A DNA stretch of 64,000 bases from DASUNQ01 sp044866775 (GCA_044866775.1 JBIOUG010000174.1:1-64000), one strand, 5' to 3'. Positions 22,141 to 31,200 are shown, numbered from the stretch's first letter. The notes: a model not told the origin generated them from the letters alone. A program made the numbers and translations.

Positions 22141-22414
22141 AACCGGCCCCATCCAAAAACGAACCAGCCCGATCCGAATGTGAACCAGCCCCAATCGGGA
22201 CATAACCCGCCCGATCTGAATTCGAACCTGCCCGATTCAAATACGAACCTGCCCCAATCCAAGTGTGAACCCGCCTGATCCGAATACAAACCTGCCTGAT
22301 CCAAATACGAACCAGTCCGATCCAAAGTCGAACCCGCCCAAACCGAATGCGAACCCGCCCGATTCAGATCAGAATCTGGCCGATTCAAGCCGGAACCGTC
22401 CGCTTCCGATCTCT
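22141..22414. repeat. 21-bp minisatellite, 13 imperfect units
   Basis: Unit consensus AACC-N-GCCCGATCC-N-AAT-N-CG runs from 22141 to 22414; units average 21 bp and one is 22 bp. Units differ from each other at several positions. The period is seven codons, so heptapeptide-repeat frames stay open on both strands (for example NRPDPNT-like units on plus and DRAGSNS-like on minus), but none has a ribosome binding site or a convincing start. Base composition is AT-richer than the flanks. It lies at the left edge of the accessory patch. Confidence 0.9.
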
Positions 22415-22458
22415 ATCCGCCTGGTTCAGCTTTCGTTTGACCAGCTTCCGGTCGGACG

Positions 22459-22527
22459 CTAGCGATTCAGCAGCCCGAGCCGCAGCACCTTGGCGACGTG
22501 CAGCGCGCGGCGACCGGGCGCTGGGCG
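22459..22527 (-). pseudogene. copy of the FAD oxidase 3' end (last ~20 codons)
   Basis: On the minus strand this reads GRRALHVAKVLRLGLLNR and a TAG stop, against GRRALHVAEVLRLALDG and TGA at the end of the intact FAD oxidase (26800-26860). The first 50 bases (22471-22520 versus 26809-26858) differ at about five positions. It lies in the same orientation 4.3 kb downstream of the intact 3' end. Nothing of the rest of the gene is present next to it. Confidence 0.8.
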
Positions 22528-22828
22528 GTCCTGAGCGACAACGTTGCCCTGCGCCTCGGCGACTTCCCCCACCTCGCGTCCCTGCAGGCCGAGCTTGCGG
22601 CGCTGGTCGCCGAGGCCAAGCGCCTGCAGGCGCGGCAGAAGAGGCAGATCGGGGTGCTCCTCACCAAACGAACATCGCGCACGGATCGCGGCGCGCGGCC
22701 AGGAGATCAAGGAGCGCATCCAGGATCACCTGCGCGGCCACCTCGGCACCACGAACAAGGAGCTGCTGCAGTTCGGCTTCAGGCCGCGGAGCGGCGGACC
22801 GCGCCGCAAGCGCCGCGCGCCGCGCTGA
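22498..22828 (+). pseudogene. frameshifted remnant of a small coiled-coil protein gene
   Basis: Frame 1 from about 22530 reads SDNVALRLGDFPHLASLQAELAALVAEAKRLQARQKRQI. Near 22667-22690 the sense jumps to frame 2 as RARIAARGQEIKERIQDHL, RGHLGTTNKELLQFGFRP and a basic tail RRKRRAPR ending in TGA at 22828. Joined, this gives about 100 residues of amphipathic helix plus a basic tail. The N-terminus is lost where the FAD-oxidase tail copy begins. The family resembles small helical proteins ending in LLQFG(F/I)xPR-basic (from memory), of unknown function. The single frameshift and missing start mark it as broken. Confidence 0.55.
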
Positions 22829-22961
22829 GGAGCGCCGCCGGCAAGCCGCGGCACGTAGGGTCGCAGCCGGCACCAAGCACCCGCCCGCTTCCCCCGCGTG
22901 GGCCCGGGCCTTGCCCCGCGGCGCTGACCATGTCATCATTTGGTAAATCACGGTCAATTCA

Positions 22962-25900
22962 ATGGGAACGACGACTGATCAGCCGTCGACGCACGTCGTC
23001 ATCTCGGCCCCGAGCCAGTGGGGGCAGCAGGCCTGCGATCACCTCCTCCATCGTGCAGTCGCTGATGGCGGCAGGGTAACCCTCATCGTCCCGCGCCGCG
23101 AGCGGAAACGCTTCGAGAGCTGGCCACCGACCATCCAGGAGTGGGAGGACCAGCCGAGCCTCAAGGCGGTCCTCGAGCAGCGCCGCGCCTCGGGACGACC
23201 GATCGACTACGTCTACGACGATCAGTGCAACCACCTCGCCGCAGAATTGATCTCGCAGCAGACTGCGCGCACGCATCTGACGGTGGGATACGTCACATCG
23301 AACGCCGACGAGCATTTCAACCACGCGGACTACCTCCTCCGCTTCTGTGAGCGGGTGCTGGTCGAGAAGCCGGTCTCACGGCTGTTCGACGAGATCCGTC
23401 CTGATGGCAAGTTTCCCCGCCTCGCCGCGAGCCTCCCGCCGGGGCGGTTCCTGGCGACCGCAGAGCACTTCCTGTTTCGGCCGGGAGTCACCAGGGCATG
23501 GCGGTCGGGTACCCTCCAGGGCTTTTTCGAGCGGCACCAGGAGTGTGATCTCCACTATGAGTTCCAGTTCGAGGAGCCGGAAGGCCGCGACGATCCCGCG
23601 CAGCGCCTCGGCGCCTACCAGGACGGGAGCATCCTCGACATCCTCGCCACTCATGGTCTCGGGCCGGTGGCTTGCCTGCTGCTGCCGTTCGTCGCGGCGG
23701 CGCGAACCGATTTCTACACCGGCCTCGTGTGGCGACACGTTCGAAGCTGGCAGGCGAAGGACCCGCGTGGCGGGATGCTCAAGATCCCCGTGCTCGCCGA
23801 GACGGCGGCAGAGCTCCACGGCCGCCTGAGCCTGTCGCCGACACGCACGCTCCACCTCCACCTCCGCAGCGCCAAAGGGTGCCGCGAGCGCTTGCGTTTC
23901 TTCAGGTTCTACTGCCCCGCCGGGAAGTGTCGCAGTTGCTTACCAGGCGTGCGCGAGGACCGGGTGAGGGACCTCGCGGCTCGTCCTTCGCCGCAGGGGA
24001 CGAGCGATCTTTTCGTCGCGGTGTCTCTGGGATCGGCCGGCTACACGGTTTTCGACTACAGCGACGCCACGAGTCTCGATCGCCTCTTCGTCGAGGTCGC
24101 TGGCGGGTATCTCTCGGACCGCCGAGGCAGCAGCGTCTCCGAGGCGGCGAATGCGCAGGCCGCGATGCTCGACGCGCTCCTGCAGCCGGACTTCGGAGAG
24201 GAGGAGAAGCGACGCTTCGTGCCGGTCGAGACCGCCTGCCAGATCGTGCGCGCGGGCTTGCGGGCGCAGGGCGTCGCCTTCAACCGCGCGCGGGAGCCCT
24301 ACTACGCCTGGGGCGAGGGACCGAAGTGGCCGAGCGAGCCGGCGAGCCAGACGCGGAAGAGCAAGCTCGTACAGCTACACAGCCTGACGCCCGGTATCGA
24401 CCAGCTCGCGGACGTCCTGCGGCTGCGGGGCGATCGGCGCAGACAGCGACCCTACCACCGGGTCGTCACGGTGCTGGGCCCGGAAGGCGCGGGCAACAGC
24501 GACATCGCCCGCGCTTTGAGGGACTCAGAGCTCGCGGCCGAGAAGATCGACATCCCGCGCGACGAGGATTGGGAGCAAGGCAGCTCGGCGGCGGCCGAGT
24601 CGCACCCGCCGAGCGGCTTCACGCTCGAGATGGTGCTGCGAAAGCTGGCGTCCAAGCTCCACCTCTCCCTGACGACCGCCCGCCGGCCGGCCGAAGAGCT
24701 GCCGGCGTATCTGCGGAAGGTCAGGCAGACGCTCACCGGCACGGATCTCCTCCTCTTCAACGGTGTGGACCGCCTGTCGGCCAATGACTGGCACGTGCTC
24801 GTGCGCATCCTCAACGAGCTTCCCGCCTCCTATCGGATGATCTTCGTCACCAAGACCTGGGAGCGGGCGGGCGGCTTCGTCGTCCGCACCGAGGAGTTGA
24901 TGAACTCGCTCCCCGGCCTGCTCGAAGGCACGCGGGCGTTACCCCTCGGGGATTACTTCCCCACTCCGGTCCCGGCCGGCGGCAGGCTCCGGAAGCAGTA
25001 CGAGCGTCTATTCCGCGAGGAGGTCCTCCCGTTCAGCCGCGACAACCTCACGGTACGCCAGCAGGTCGCCTCCTGGGTCTTCTACATGGCACTCCCTGCG
25101 GCGTTGAGAAAAGCGGGTCTGACGCTGCCCGCGAGCCACTGGTGGGATCTGCGGCCGTACCCCGCGCAACCTCAGTGGGACCTGGTGCGGGAGTTCATCC
25201 AGGACGAGATCGCCAGTCTGGACCTACCCAGCCCGCTGACGGCCAACCCCGAGGCGTTCCTGGATCGGGTCAGCCGCCTATGCCTCGCCATGGTGAGTGA
25301 CGCCCAACGCCAGGCGGTTCGCAGCCTGGCGACTGTCTCGGGAGAGATTCCCAAGCGCCTGGTCGACGAGGTCTCGCCTGGATTGTTCGACGAGCTGCGC
25401 GCGCTGCGGCCGGCGCGGGCGCTGTTCGAGATCGTCACGGAGGACCGTGCGCTCCTCTTCCCGCGGGTGCGCAAAGCCGTGCTCGAAAGCGAACCCGAAG
25501 ATCTCGACAAGCTGCGCACGGAGATCGAGCGGCGCCGCCTCCTCCTGTCGCTTCGCCGTCTCCGCCTCGCCGCCCCCGACCGGGCGGTGACACGCGCCCT
25601 CGGCGAACAGATGATCCGGCTCCTCTATGGCGCGTCGCTCGAGACCCTCAACCTCGACGGAACTCCGTTCGAGTCGCTGTGCATGGAGCTGGTCGAAGAG
25701 CTAGAGACCTCAAGTGACCTGCACGGCGATCAAGCCGCCGGGTCTCTGATCGAGCTGCTGACAGACGAAGCCACTCTCACCAGGACGAATCTCGGGCTTC
25801 TCGCACGAGCCCGATTGACGCGGCTCAAAGGGTGGCTGCTCCGGGGCGCCGCAGGGGTGGACCCGGCACAGTTGCAAAACGTGGCGAAGGTCCTCGATCA

Positions 25901-26885
25901 CGCTTATGCGCTGGCGCAGCATTGCGTAGAGCGCAAGGACGGCCTCGAGCGAACGCCGGATCTGCGCCGTGCCGGCGCCGATCGGTGTCCGCTTCCCGGG
26001 GAGGTCGGTCGCGACGGGTCGAGCCCGAGCCTCGAGACGCTGGTGTTGACGACCCAAGGTCGGGTGTTCGCTGGCATGGTGCAGAGCCGCTGGTGGCACC
26101 GCCTGCTCGGTCTCAAGACGACGCCCCACAGCAAGCCGCAGGATTGGGAGGCGTTCGTGACGCCGCGGCTCGAAGTCGGCACCGCCGGCCCCGGCGCCCT
26201 TAGAAGAACCCTTTGGGAGCTCTGCGAGGTCGGCATCGAGCAGCGAGGTCCGCGACCGCCCGAGCTGTCGCCGAAGGTTTTCGCCATCGCTCTACGCGCC
26301 CTCGCGCTCTATGTCGCGGGCCGCGAGACCGGGCCTGACCCGTTGCTCGCGGCGCGCCTCTGCCTGCGAGCGGCGAAAGAGAACGCGGGGAACGAGGACT
26401 GCCAAGCCCGCAACCTGATGGAGGCCGCTCTCTTCCTATCCGACGGAACCAAGCTCGCCGACGAATGGGACCTCGCCCCTGCAGGAACCAGCCTCACCAG
26501 AACGTACCTGGGCGACCGAGCGAAGGAGATCTTCGATCAGGAGCGTGATGTCCATCCCGGACTCGCCCCATATATCGACCTGCTCGATCTCATGGTCGAG
26601 TCAGGGTCCGCAGCGCAGCTCCTCGCCCATCGGAAAGAGCTCAAGCGTCTGGAGGCAGCGTTCGAGCGCACGGGTGATGGGTACTTCGGGCAGCTCGTTC
26701 ATGACCTGAGAGCGGCGGCCAGCGGCTCGGCAAGACGATCCCGTCTTCCAGTCGGTTCTGGGATCACGGACCCGAAGCCAGAGGCGACCGCGAACGTCGT
26801 CAACCGTCCAGCGCCAGCCGCAGCACCTCGGCCACGTGCAGCGCGCGGCGACCGGTCGCCTGGCGGATCTGCTCGCGGCAACTGA
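22962..26885 (+). CDS. giant fusion: Gfo/Idh/MocA-like oxidoreductase + degenerate P-loop NTPase + helical C-terminus
   Basis: The product is 1307 aa. The N-terminal ~300 residues follow the Gfo/Idh/MocA pattern: a strand THVVISAPSQWGQQAC, then VGYVTSNADEHFNHADYLLRF, then VLVEKPVS near 134-139 (the family's E-K-P), and SILDILATHGLGPVA. A cysteine cluster CPAGKCRSC follows near 320. At about 500-700 a STAND/AAA-like P-loop region has VVTVLGPEGAGNSDIARAL, where Asn replaces the Walker Lys, and DLLLFNGVDRL, where Asn replaces the Walker B Asp. The C-terminal ~600 residues are helical and repeat-like. No signal peptide. Codon use is less GC3-biased than the neighbours. There is no clear ribosome binding site, so initiation may be leaderless. 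The last ~28 codons run antisense into the FAD oxidase 3' end. This is not a family I can name; the fusion suggests a sensor or conflict protein. Confidence 0.8.
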   Translation: MGTTTDQPSTHVVISAPSQWGQQACDHLLHRAVADGGRVTLIVPRRERKRFESWPPTIQEWEDQPSLKAVLEQRRASGRPIDYVYDDQCNHLAAELISQQTARTHLTVGYVTSNADEHFNHADYLLRFCERVLVEKPVSRLFDEIRPDGKFPRLAASLPPGRFLATAEHFLFRPGVTRAWRSGTLQGFFERHQECDLHYEFQFEEPEGRDDPAQRLGAYQDGSILDILATHGLGPVACLLLPFVAAARTDFYTGLVWRHVRSWQAKDPRGGMLKIPVLAETAAELHGRLSLSPTRTLHLHLRSAKGCRERLRFFRFYCPAGKCRSCLPGVREDRVRDLAARPSPQGTSDLFVAVSLGSAGYTVFDYSDATSLDRLFVEVAGGYLSDRRGSSVSEAANAQAAMLDALLQPDFGEEEKRRFVPVETACQIVRAGLRAQGVAFNRAREPYYAWGEGPKWPSEPASQTRKSKLVQLHSLTPGIDQLADVLRLRGDRRRQRPYHRVVTVLGPEGAGNSDIARALRDSELAAEKIDIPRDEDWEQGSSAAAESHPPSGFTLEMVLRKLASKLHLSLTTARRPAEELPAYLRKVRQTLTGTDLLLFNGVDRLSANDWHVLVRILNELPASYRMIFVTKTWERAGGFVVRTEELMNSLPGLLEGTRALPLGDYFPTPVPAGGRLRKQYERLFREEVLPFSRDNLTVRQQVASWVFYMALPAALRKAGLTLPASHWWDLRPYPAQPQWDLVREFIQDEIASLDLPSPLTANPEAFLDRVSRLCLAMVSDAQRQAVRSLATVSGEIPKRLVDEVSPGLFDELRALRPARALFEIVTEDRALLFPRVRKAVLESEPEDLDKLRTEIERRRLLLSLRRLRLAAPDRAVTRALGEQMIRLLYGASLETLNLDGTPFESLCMELVEELETSSDLHGDQAAGSLIELLTDEATLTRTNLGLLARARLTRLKGWLLRGAAGVDPAQLQNVAKVLDHAYALAQHCVERKDGLERTPDLRRAGADRCPLPGEVGRDGSSPSLETLVLTTQGRVFAGMVQSRWWHRLLGLKTTPHSKPQDWEAFVTPRLEVGTAGPGALRRTLWELCEVGIEQRGPRPPELSPKVFAIALRALALYVAGRETGPDPLLAARLCLRAAKENAGNEDCQARNLMEAALFLSDGTKLADEWDLAPAGTSLTRTYLGDRAKEIFDQERDVHPGLAPYIDLLDLMVESGSAAQLLAHRKELKRLEAAFERTGDGYFGQLVHDLRAAASGSARRSRLPVGSGITDPKPEATANVVNRPAPAAAPRPRAARGDRSPGGSARGN

Positions 26886-29691
26886 AGCCGTCGGCGACGA
26901 GAAGGGTGTCCGCCGCGGCCGTCCGGACGGCCGGCAGGAGCACCCGCTCGCCGCAGCGCTGCGACACCTCGTAGCGCTCCCCCGCCTCGAAGCCGAAGGA
27001 GCCGGCCATGCCGCAGCAGCCGGCGTCGAGAACCTCGACGGCGAGGCCGAGGCGCGAGAGGACTTCCTCTTCGGTCTTCGTTCCCCCGAGGACCGCCTTC
27101 TGGTGGCAATGGCCGTGGACCACCGCCCGCCGCCGGTTGAGCGCGCCGCCGCCGCTTTCCCCGCCCTGATCGCGGGCGAGAAGATCAGGTAGGAGGAGGG
27201 TCTGCGCCGCCAGCCGCCGCGCGTCCTCGTCGCCGGCGAGGAGGTCGACCAGCTCGTCGCGGAAGACCGCGGCGCAGCTCGGCTCGAGGACGACGACTGG
27301 GGTGCCGGCGCGGACCTCGTCGCGTAGGGCTGCGACGACGCGCTCGAGCAGGCGCTTCGCCAGGCGGAGCATGCCGTAGTCGTAGAGCGGGCGGCCGCAG
27401 CAGAGGACCCGCGGCGGGACCGCGACCTCGTACCCGTGCGCCTCCAGCACCTCCACCGCCGCCTGGCCGACCTCCGGGTGGAAGTGATTGGTGAACGTGT
27501 CCGGGAAGAGGAGCACGCGACGGCGGGCTGCCCTGCCTGTTCCTTTCTCCCCCCGCCCGGCCCACCACCCGCGGAACGTACGCCGCGCGAATTCCGGCGC
27601 CTCCCGCTCCGGCGCCACCCCCGCCGCCGCCTTCGCCACCGCCCGCAGCCCGCGCGCGTGGGTCAGGAAATTCGCCAGCCGCGGCGCCCGCGCCGCCGCC
27701 CTTGCCCACCAGTGGATCAGCCCGAAGGCGTACGCCGACCTGGGCCGCAGCCGCGGCCCCGCGTAGTAGTGGGCGAGAAACTCCGCCTTGTAGCTCGCCA
27801 TGTCGACCCCGACCGGGCACTCGCTCTTGCACGCCTTGCAGGCCAGGCAGAGGTCCAGCGACTCCTTGACGTGACCGTCGCGCCAGCCGCCCGCCACCAC
27901 CTCGCCCTGGAGCATCTCGAAGAGCATCCGCGCCCGCCCGCGCGTCGAGTGCAGCTCCTCGCCGGTCGCCATGTAGCTCGGGCACATGGTGCCGGCGTTG
28001 GTCTTGCGGCACTCCCCCACCCCGACGCAGCGCAGCGTGGTGCGGGCGAAGCTGCCGTCGTCGGCGGCGAAGGCGAAGTGGGTGGAGAGGCGCGGCGGCG
28101 CCCAGGAGGTGCCGAGGCGGAGGTTCTCGTCGAGGCGGTAGGGATCGACGAGCTTGCCCGGGTTCATCCGCCCCTCGGGGTCCCAGATCGCCTTGAACTC
28201 GCGGAACGCCCCGACCAGCTCGGGGCCGAACATCTTCCCCAGCAGCTCACCGCGCGACTGGCCGTCGCCGTGCTCGCCCGACAGGGACCCGCCGTAGCGC
28301 AGCACCAGGTCGGCGGCTTCTTCGACGAAGGCGCGGAAGGTGCGGATGCCGCCGGCGGTCTCGAGGTCGAAGTCGATCCGGGTGTGGACGCACCCCTCGC
28401 CGAAGTGCCCGTAGAGCGTGCAGCCGTAGCCGAAGCGCTCGAGGAGCGCGCGCAGCTCGCGCAGGTAGCCGCCGAGGACGTTGGGATGGACGGCCGCGTC
28501 CTCCCACCCTTCCCAGGCGTCGGGAAAGCCGGGCACGCGCGCGGTGGCGCCGAGCGCCGCCTCGCGCACCTTCCAGACCGCCCGCGCCTCCTGCCGGTCG
28601 GTGAACAGCGTGCACGCCGGCCCGCCGCCCTCGCGGAGCGCCGCCGCCAGCCGCTCGGCGCGCTCCGCGGCCTCCTCGCGCGTCGCGCCGCCCATCTCGA
28701 CCAGCAGCCACCCGCGGCCGTCGGGCAGGAGCTTGATGTTCTCCGGATGGAGCCGCTTCCGCTGCATCGCCTCGACCAGCACGTCGTCGATCCCCTCGAG
28801 CCCGATCGGACCGTGCTCGAGGACCGCCGGCACCGCGTCGGCGGCGGCGTAGACGTCCGGGTAGCCGAGGACCGCGAGGACGCGGTGCGGCGGGCTCGGC
28901 ACCAGCCGCAGCAGCGCCTCGAGGACGGTGACGCAGGTCCCTTCGGAGCCCACCAGCGCCCGCGCCAGGTGGCAGCCGTTCTCGGGCAGCAGCGCCGGCA
29001 GGTTGTAGCCCGAGACGCAGCGCGGGATGTCGGGATAGCGGGTGCGGATCAGGTCGGCGTAGCGGTCGCGGAGCGCGCGCAGCGCGCCGTAGATCGCGCC
29101 GCGCCGCCCGCCGCCGGCGACGATCGCCGCCAGCTCCTCCTCGCTCGTCGCCCCGACCCGCAGCCGCGTGCCGTCGTAGGTCAGGACCTCCAGCTCCTCG
29201 ACGTTGGCGTCGGTCTTCCCCGACATCAGCGAATGGACGCCGCACGAGTTGTTGCCGATCATGCCGCCGAGCGTGCAGTGGTTGTGGGTGGCCGGGTCGG
29301 GGCCGAAGGTGAGCTGGTGCCGCTCGGCGGCGTCGCGCAGGGTGTCGAGCACCAGGCCGGGCTCGACGGCGGCGCGCCGCGCCTCCGGGTCGAGCGCCCG
29401 GATGGCGTGCAGGTGCTTGGTAAAGTCGAGGACGACCGCGACGTTGCAGCACTGGCCGGCGAGGCTGGTGCCGCCGCCGCGCGACAAGACCGGTGCGCCG
29501 TGCTCGCGGCAGACGGCGACGGTCGCCTCGACGTCCGCGACGGTGCGCGGGACGACGACGCCGATCGGCACCTGACGGTAGTTGGAGGCGTCGGTCGCGT
29601 AGAGGGCGCGGCTGCCGGCGTCGAAGCGCACCTCGCCTTCGACGCGCCGCCGCAGCGCGGCGGCGAGCCCCGCCGCGAGCAGATCGGTCAA
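26800..29691 (-). CDS. FAD-linked oxidase / 4Fe-4S dehydrogenase (D-lactate-dehydrogenase-like, YdiJ type)
   Basis: The 963-aa fused flavoprotein has an FAD-binding PCMH-type domain (about residues 30-215, with LSRGGGTSLAGQ at 70-80), an FAD-oxidase C-terminal domain (about 225-515), two 4Fe-4S cysteine clusters (CVGVGECRK...CPSY near 545-560 and CLACKACKSECPVG near 615-630) and two CCG modules (CCGRPLYDYG near 762, CCGMAGSFG near 895) as in GlpC/LutA. Such proteins oxidise D-lactate, 2-hydroxyglutarate or similar 2-hydroxy acids and pass electrons to the respiratory chain. The start is TTG 29691, with AAGGAG 5 nt upstream. That ribosome binding site lies in the leftover 3' end of a ThDP-enzyme gene, whose TGA overlaps the TTG. 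Confidence 0.92.
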   Translation of the reverse strand: MTDLLAAGLAAALRRRVEGEVRFDAGSRALYATDASNYRQVPIGVVVPRTVADVEATVAVCREHGAPVLSRGGGTSLAGQCCNVAVVLDFTKHLHAIRALDPEARRAAVEPGLVLDTLRDAAERHQLTFGPDPATHNHCTLGGMIGNNSCGVHSLMSGKTDANVEELEVLTYDGTRLRVGATSEEELAAIVAGGGRRGAIYGALRALRDRYADLIRTRYPDIPRCVSGYNLPALLPENGCHLARALVGSEGTCVTVLEALLRLVPSPPHRVLAVLGYPDVYAAADAVPAVLEHGPIGLEGIDDVLVEAMQRKRLHPENIKLLPDGRGWLLVEMGGATREEAAERAERLAAALREGGGPACTLFTDRQEARAVWKVREAALGATARVPGFPDAWEGWEDAAVHPNVLGGYLRELRALLERFGYGCTLYGHFGEGCVHTRIDFDLETAGGIRTFRAFVEEAADLVLRYGGSLSGEHGDGQSRGELLGKMFGPELVGAFREFKAIWDPEGRMNPGKLVDPYRLDENLRLGTSWAPPRLSTHFAFAADDGSFARTTLRCVGVGECRKTNAGTMCPSYMATGEELHSTRGRARMLFEMLQGEVVAGGWRDGHVKESLDLCLACKACKSECPVGVDMASYKAEFLAHYYAGPRLRPRSAYAFGLIHWWARAAARAPRLANFLTHARGLRAVAKAAAGVAPEREAPEFARRTFRGWWAGRGEKGTGRAARRRVLLFPDTFTNHFHPEVGQAAVEVLEAHGYEVAVPPRVLCCGRPLYDYGMLRLAKRLLERVVAALRDEVRAGTPVVVLEPSCAAVFRDELVDLLAGDEDARRLAAQTLLLPDLLARDQGGESGGGALNRRRAVVHGHCHQKAVLGGTKTEEEVLSRLGLAVEVLDAGCCGMAGSFGFEAGERYEVSQRCGERVLLPAVRTAAADTLLVADGFSCREQIRQATGRRALHVAEVLRLALDG

Positions 29692-29752
29692 ACCAGCTCC
29701 TTCACCTCGTCGGCGAGCACGGTAGGCGCGATCTTGCCACGGTTCGGCTCCG
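29688..29752 (-). pseudogene. copy of the ThDP-enzyme 3' end (last ~21 codons)
   Basis: The minus strand reads EPNRGKIAPTVLADEVKELV and TGA, against EPNRGKIALTVLADKVKELV and TAG at the end of the intact gene at 32379. Over 60 aligned bases (29691-29750 versus 32382-32441) five differ. The rest of that gene is absent. The fragment supplies the ribosome binding site (AAGGAG, codons K-E) and the overlapping start of the FAD oxidase, which suggests that the ThDP gene once lay directly upstream of it. Confidence 0.85.
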
Positions 29753-29850
29753 GCGCCCGCCACCCGCAAGTGGCACTCTACTTGCTGCTCTGTTCGAGCT
29801 GAAAGTTCGGCTCCTCGCGGCCGATCTCACCACACAAAGGAGGGAACACG

Positions 29851-31200
29851 ATGCGACCGCAGTTGAAGGCGTGGCCCTTCACACTCTTGGTCCTCGCGCT
29901 GCTCGGCGCTTGTCTGCCAGGGCCGAAGACGGTCAAGACGAACCCTGCCGTCGACGCCGAGCAGACGCGGATCGCCTACGACGCCCGCACCGAACACTAC
30001 GCCCAGGAGCTGTTCGAGGAAGGCCGCGAGGTGTTTCGCTACGACAGCTTCGGCAGCGAGGACTTCTGGGGCGGGCAGCTCCGCCTGCACGAGGCGATCC
30101 TCGGTGAGAAGCAAGGCGGCGTCGGGCCCGGCCTGACGCCGAAGCAGGCGCTCGAGGCCGGGCTCAAGGTCGACGTCGGCAAGCTCCCCAAAATCCTGTC
30201 CGAGGCGATCCAGCAGACGGCCGTGAGCCTGGAGAACCCGGAGACCACCGTGGCGCTGCTGCGCGCCCACTCGGTCGTGGGGGTCAAGGGAGTCTTCGAA
30301 GGCGAGAAGATGGTGAGCATCGGGCTCACCTGCGCCTTCTGCCATTCGACAGTCGACGACTCCTTCGCCAAGGGGATCGGCGCCCGACTGGACGGCTGGC
30401 CCAACCGCGACTTGAACGTCGGCGCGGTCGTCGCGCTCTCCCCGACCGTGAAGCCGTTCGCCGACCTGCTCGGCGTCAGCGAGGCCGACGTCCGGAAGGT
30501 GCTCCTGAGCTGGGGGCCCGGAAAGTACGACGCCGAGCTCAACCAAGACGGCAAGGCGTTCCGGCCGGACGGCAAGTCGGCGGCCACGGTCCTGCCCGCG
30601 GCCTTCGGGCTGGCCGGGGTCAACCTCCATACCTACACCGGATGGGGCTCGGTCACCCACTGGAACGCCTACGTCGCCAACACGCAGATGCACGGCAAGG
30701 GGACCTTCTTCGACCCGCGGCTCGACGACCGCAAGCAGTTCCCGGTCGCCGCCAAGGCGGGGCACGGCAACATCCGCAACACTCCCGACCTGGTGACGCC
30801 GAAGCTGGCGGCGCTGCACTACTACCAGCTCTCGCTCCCCGCCCCCGAGCCGCCGGCGGGCTCCTTCGACAAGGAGGCGGCAGGCCGGGGCAAACTCCTC
30901 TTCGAGGGCAAGGCGCAGTGCGCCACCTGCCACGTGCCGCCGCTCTTCGTCGAGCCCGGCTGGCCGATGCACACCGCCCAGGAGCTGGGGATCGACGACT
31001 TCCAGGCCAGTCGCTCGCCCGACAAGCGCTACCGCACGACACCGCTCCGCGGCCTCTTCGTGCGGGCGAAGGGAGGCTTCTACCACGACGGGCGCTTCGC
31101 GGACTACGCCGCGGTCGTGGACCATTACGACCGGCACCGCCGGCTGCGGCTCACCGCCGAGGAGAAGCGGGATCTCGTCGAGTTCCTGAAGTCGCTCTAG
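29851..31200 (+). CDS. di-heme cytochrome c peroxidase-like lipoprotein
   Basis: The 449-aa exported protein has a lipoprotein signal (LLVLALLGAC, Cys at about 21) and two CXXCH haem-attachment sites: CAFCH near 161 and CATCH near 357. The middle has NPETTVALLRAHSVVGVKG and GHGNIRNTPDLVTPKL. The C-terminus has RYRTTPLRGLFVRAKGGFYHDGRFA, which follows the cytochrome c peroxidase / MauG superfamily pattern for the second haem domain. A likely role is a periplasmic peroxidase or electron-transfer oxidoreductase. AAAGGAGGG lies 7 nt before the ATG. Its TAG stop shares the palindrome CTAG with the convergent gene's stop. It sits between the intact ThDP gene and the displaced tail copy of that gene. 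Confidence 0.88.
   Translation: MRPQLKAWPFTLLVLALLGACLPGPKTVKTNPAVDAEQTRIAYDARTEHYAQELFEEGREVFRYDSFGSEDFWGGQLRLHEAILGEKQGGVGPGLTPKQALEAGLKVDVGKLPKILSEAIQQTAVSLENPETTVALLRAHSVVGVKGVFEGEKMVSIGLTCAFCHSTVDDSFAKGIGARLDGWPNRDLNVGAVVALSPTVKPFADLLGVSEADVRKVLLSWGPGKYDAELNQDGKAFRPDGKSAATVLPAAFGLAGVNLHTYTGWGSVTHWNAYVANTQMHGKGTFFDPRLDDRKQFPVAAKAGHGNIRNTPDLVTPKLAALHYYQLSLPAPEPPAGSFDKEAAGRGKLLFEGKAQCATCHVPPLFVEPGWPMHTAQELGIDDFQASRSPDKRYRTTPLRGLFVRAKGGFYHDGRFADYAAVVDHYDRHRRLRLTAEEKRDLVEFLKSL

Noticed and set aside
22141..22414. CRISPR array
   Set aside because: Units are directly adjacent 21-mers with no unique spacers, and no cas genes are in the window.
22459..22719. 86-aa minus-strand gene ending GRRALHVAKVLRLGLLNR
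   Set aside because: Only the last ~20 codons resemble the FAD oxidase tail; the remainder is the reverse of a coiled-coil pseudogene.
24460..24780. Active STAND NTPase in the giant fusion protein
   Set aside because: The Walker A Lys and Walker B Asp are both Asn, so ATP hydrolysis is unlikely without special compensation.
22471..26858. Perfect att sites of a site-specific integrative element
   Set aside because: The two copies differ at about 10 percent and no integrase is present, so only the topology, not the mechanism, is supported.
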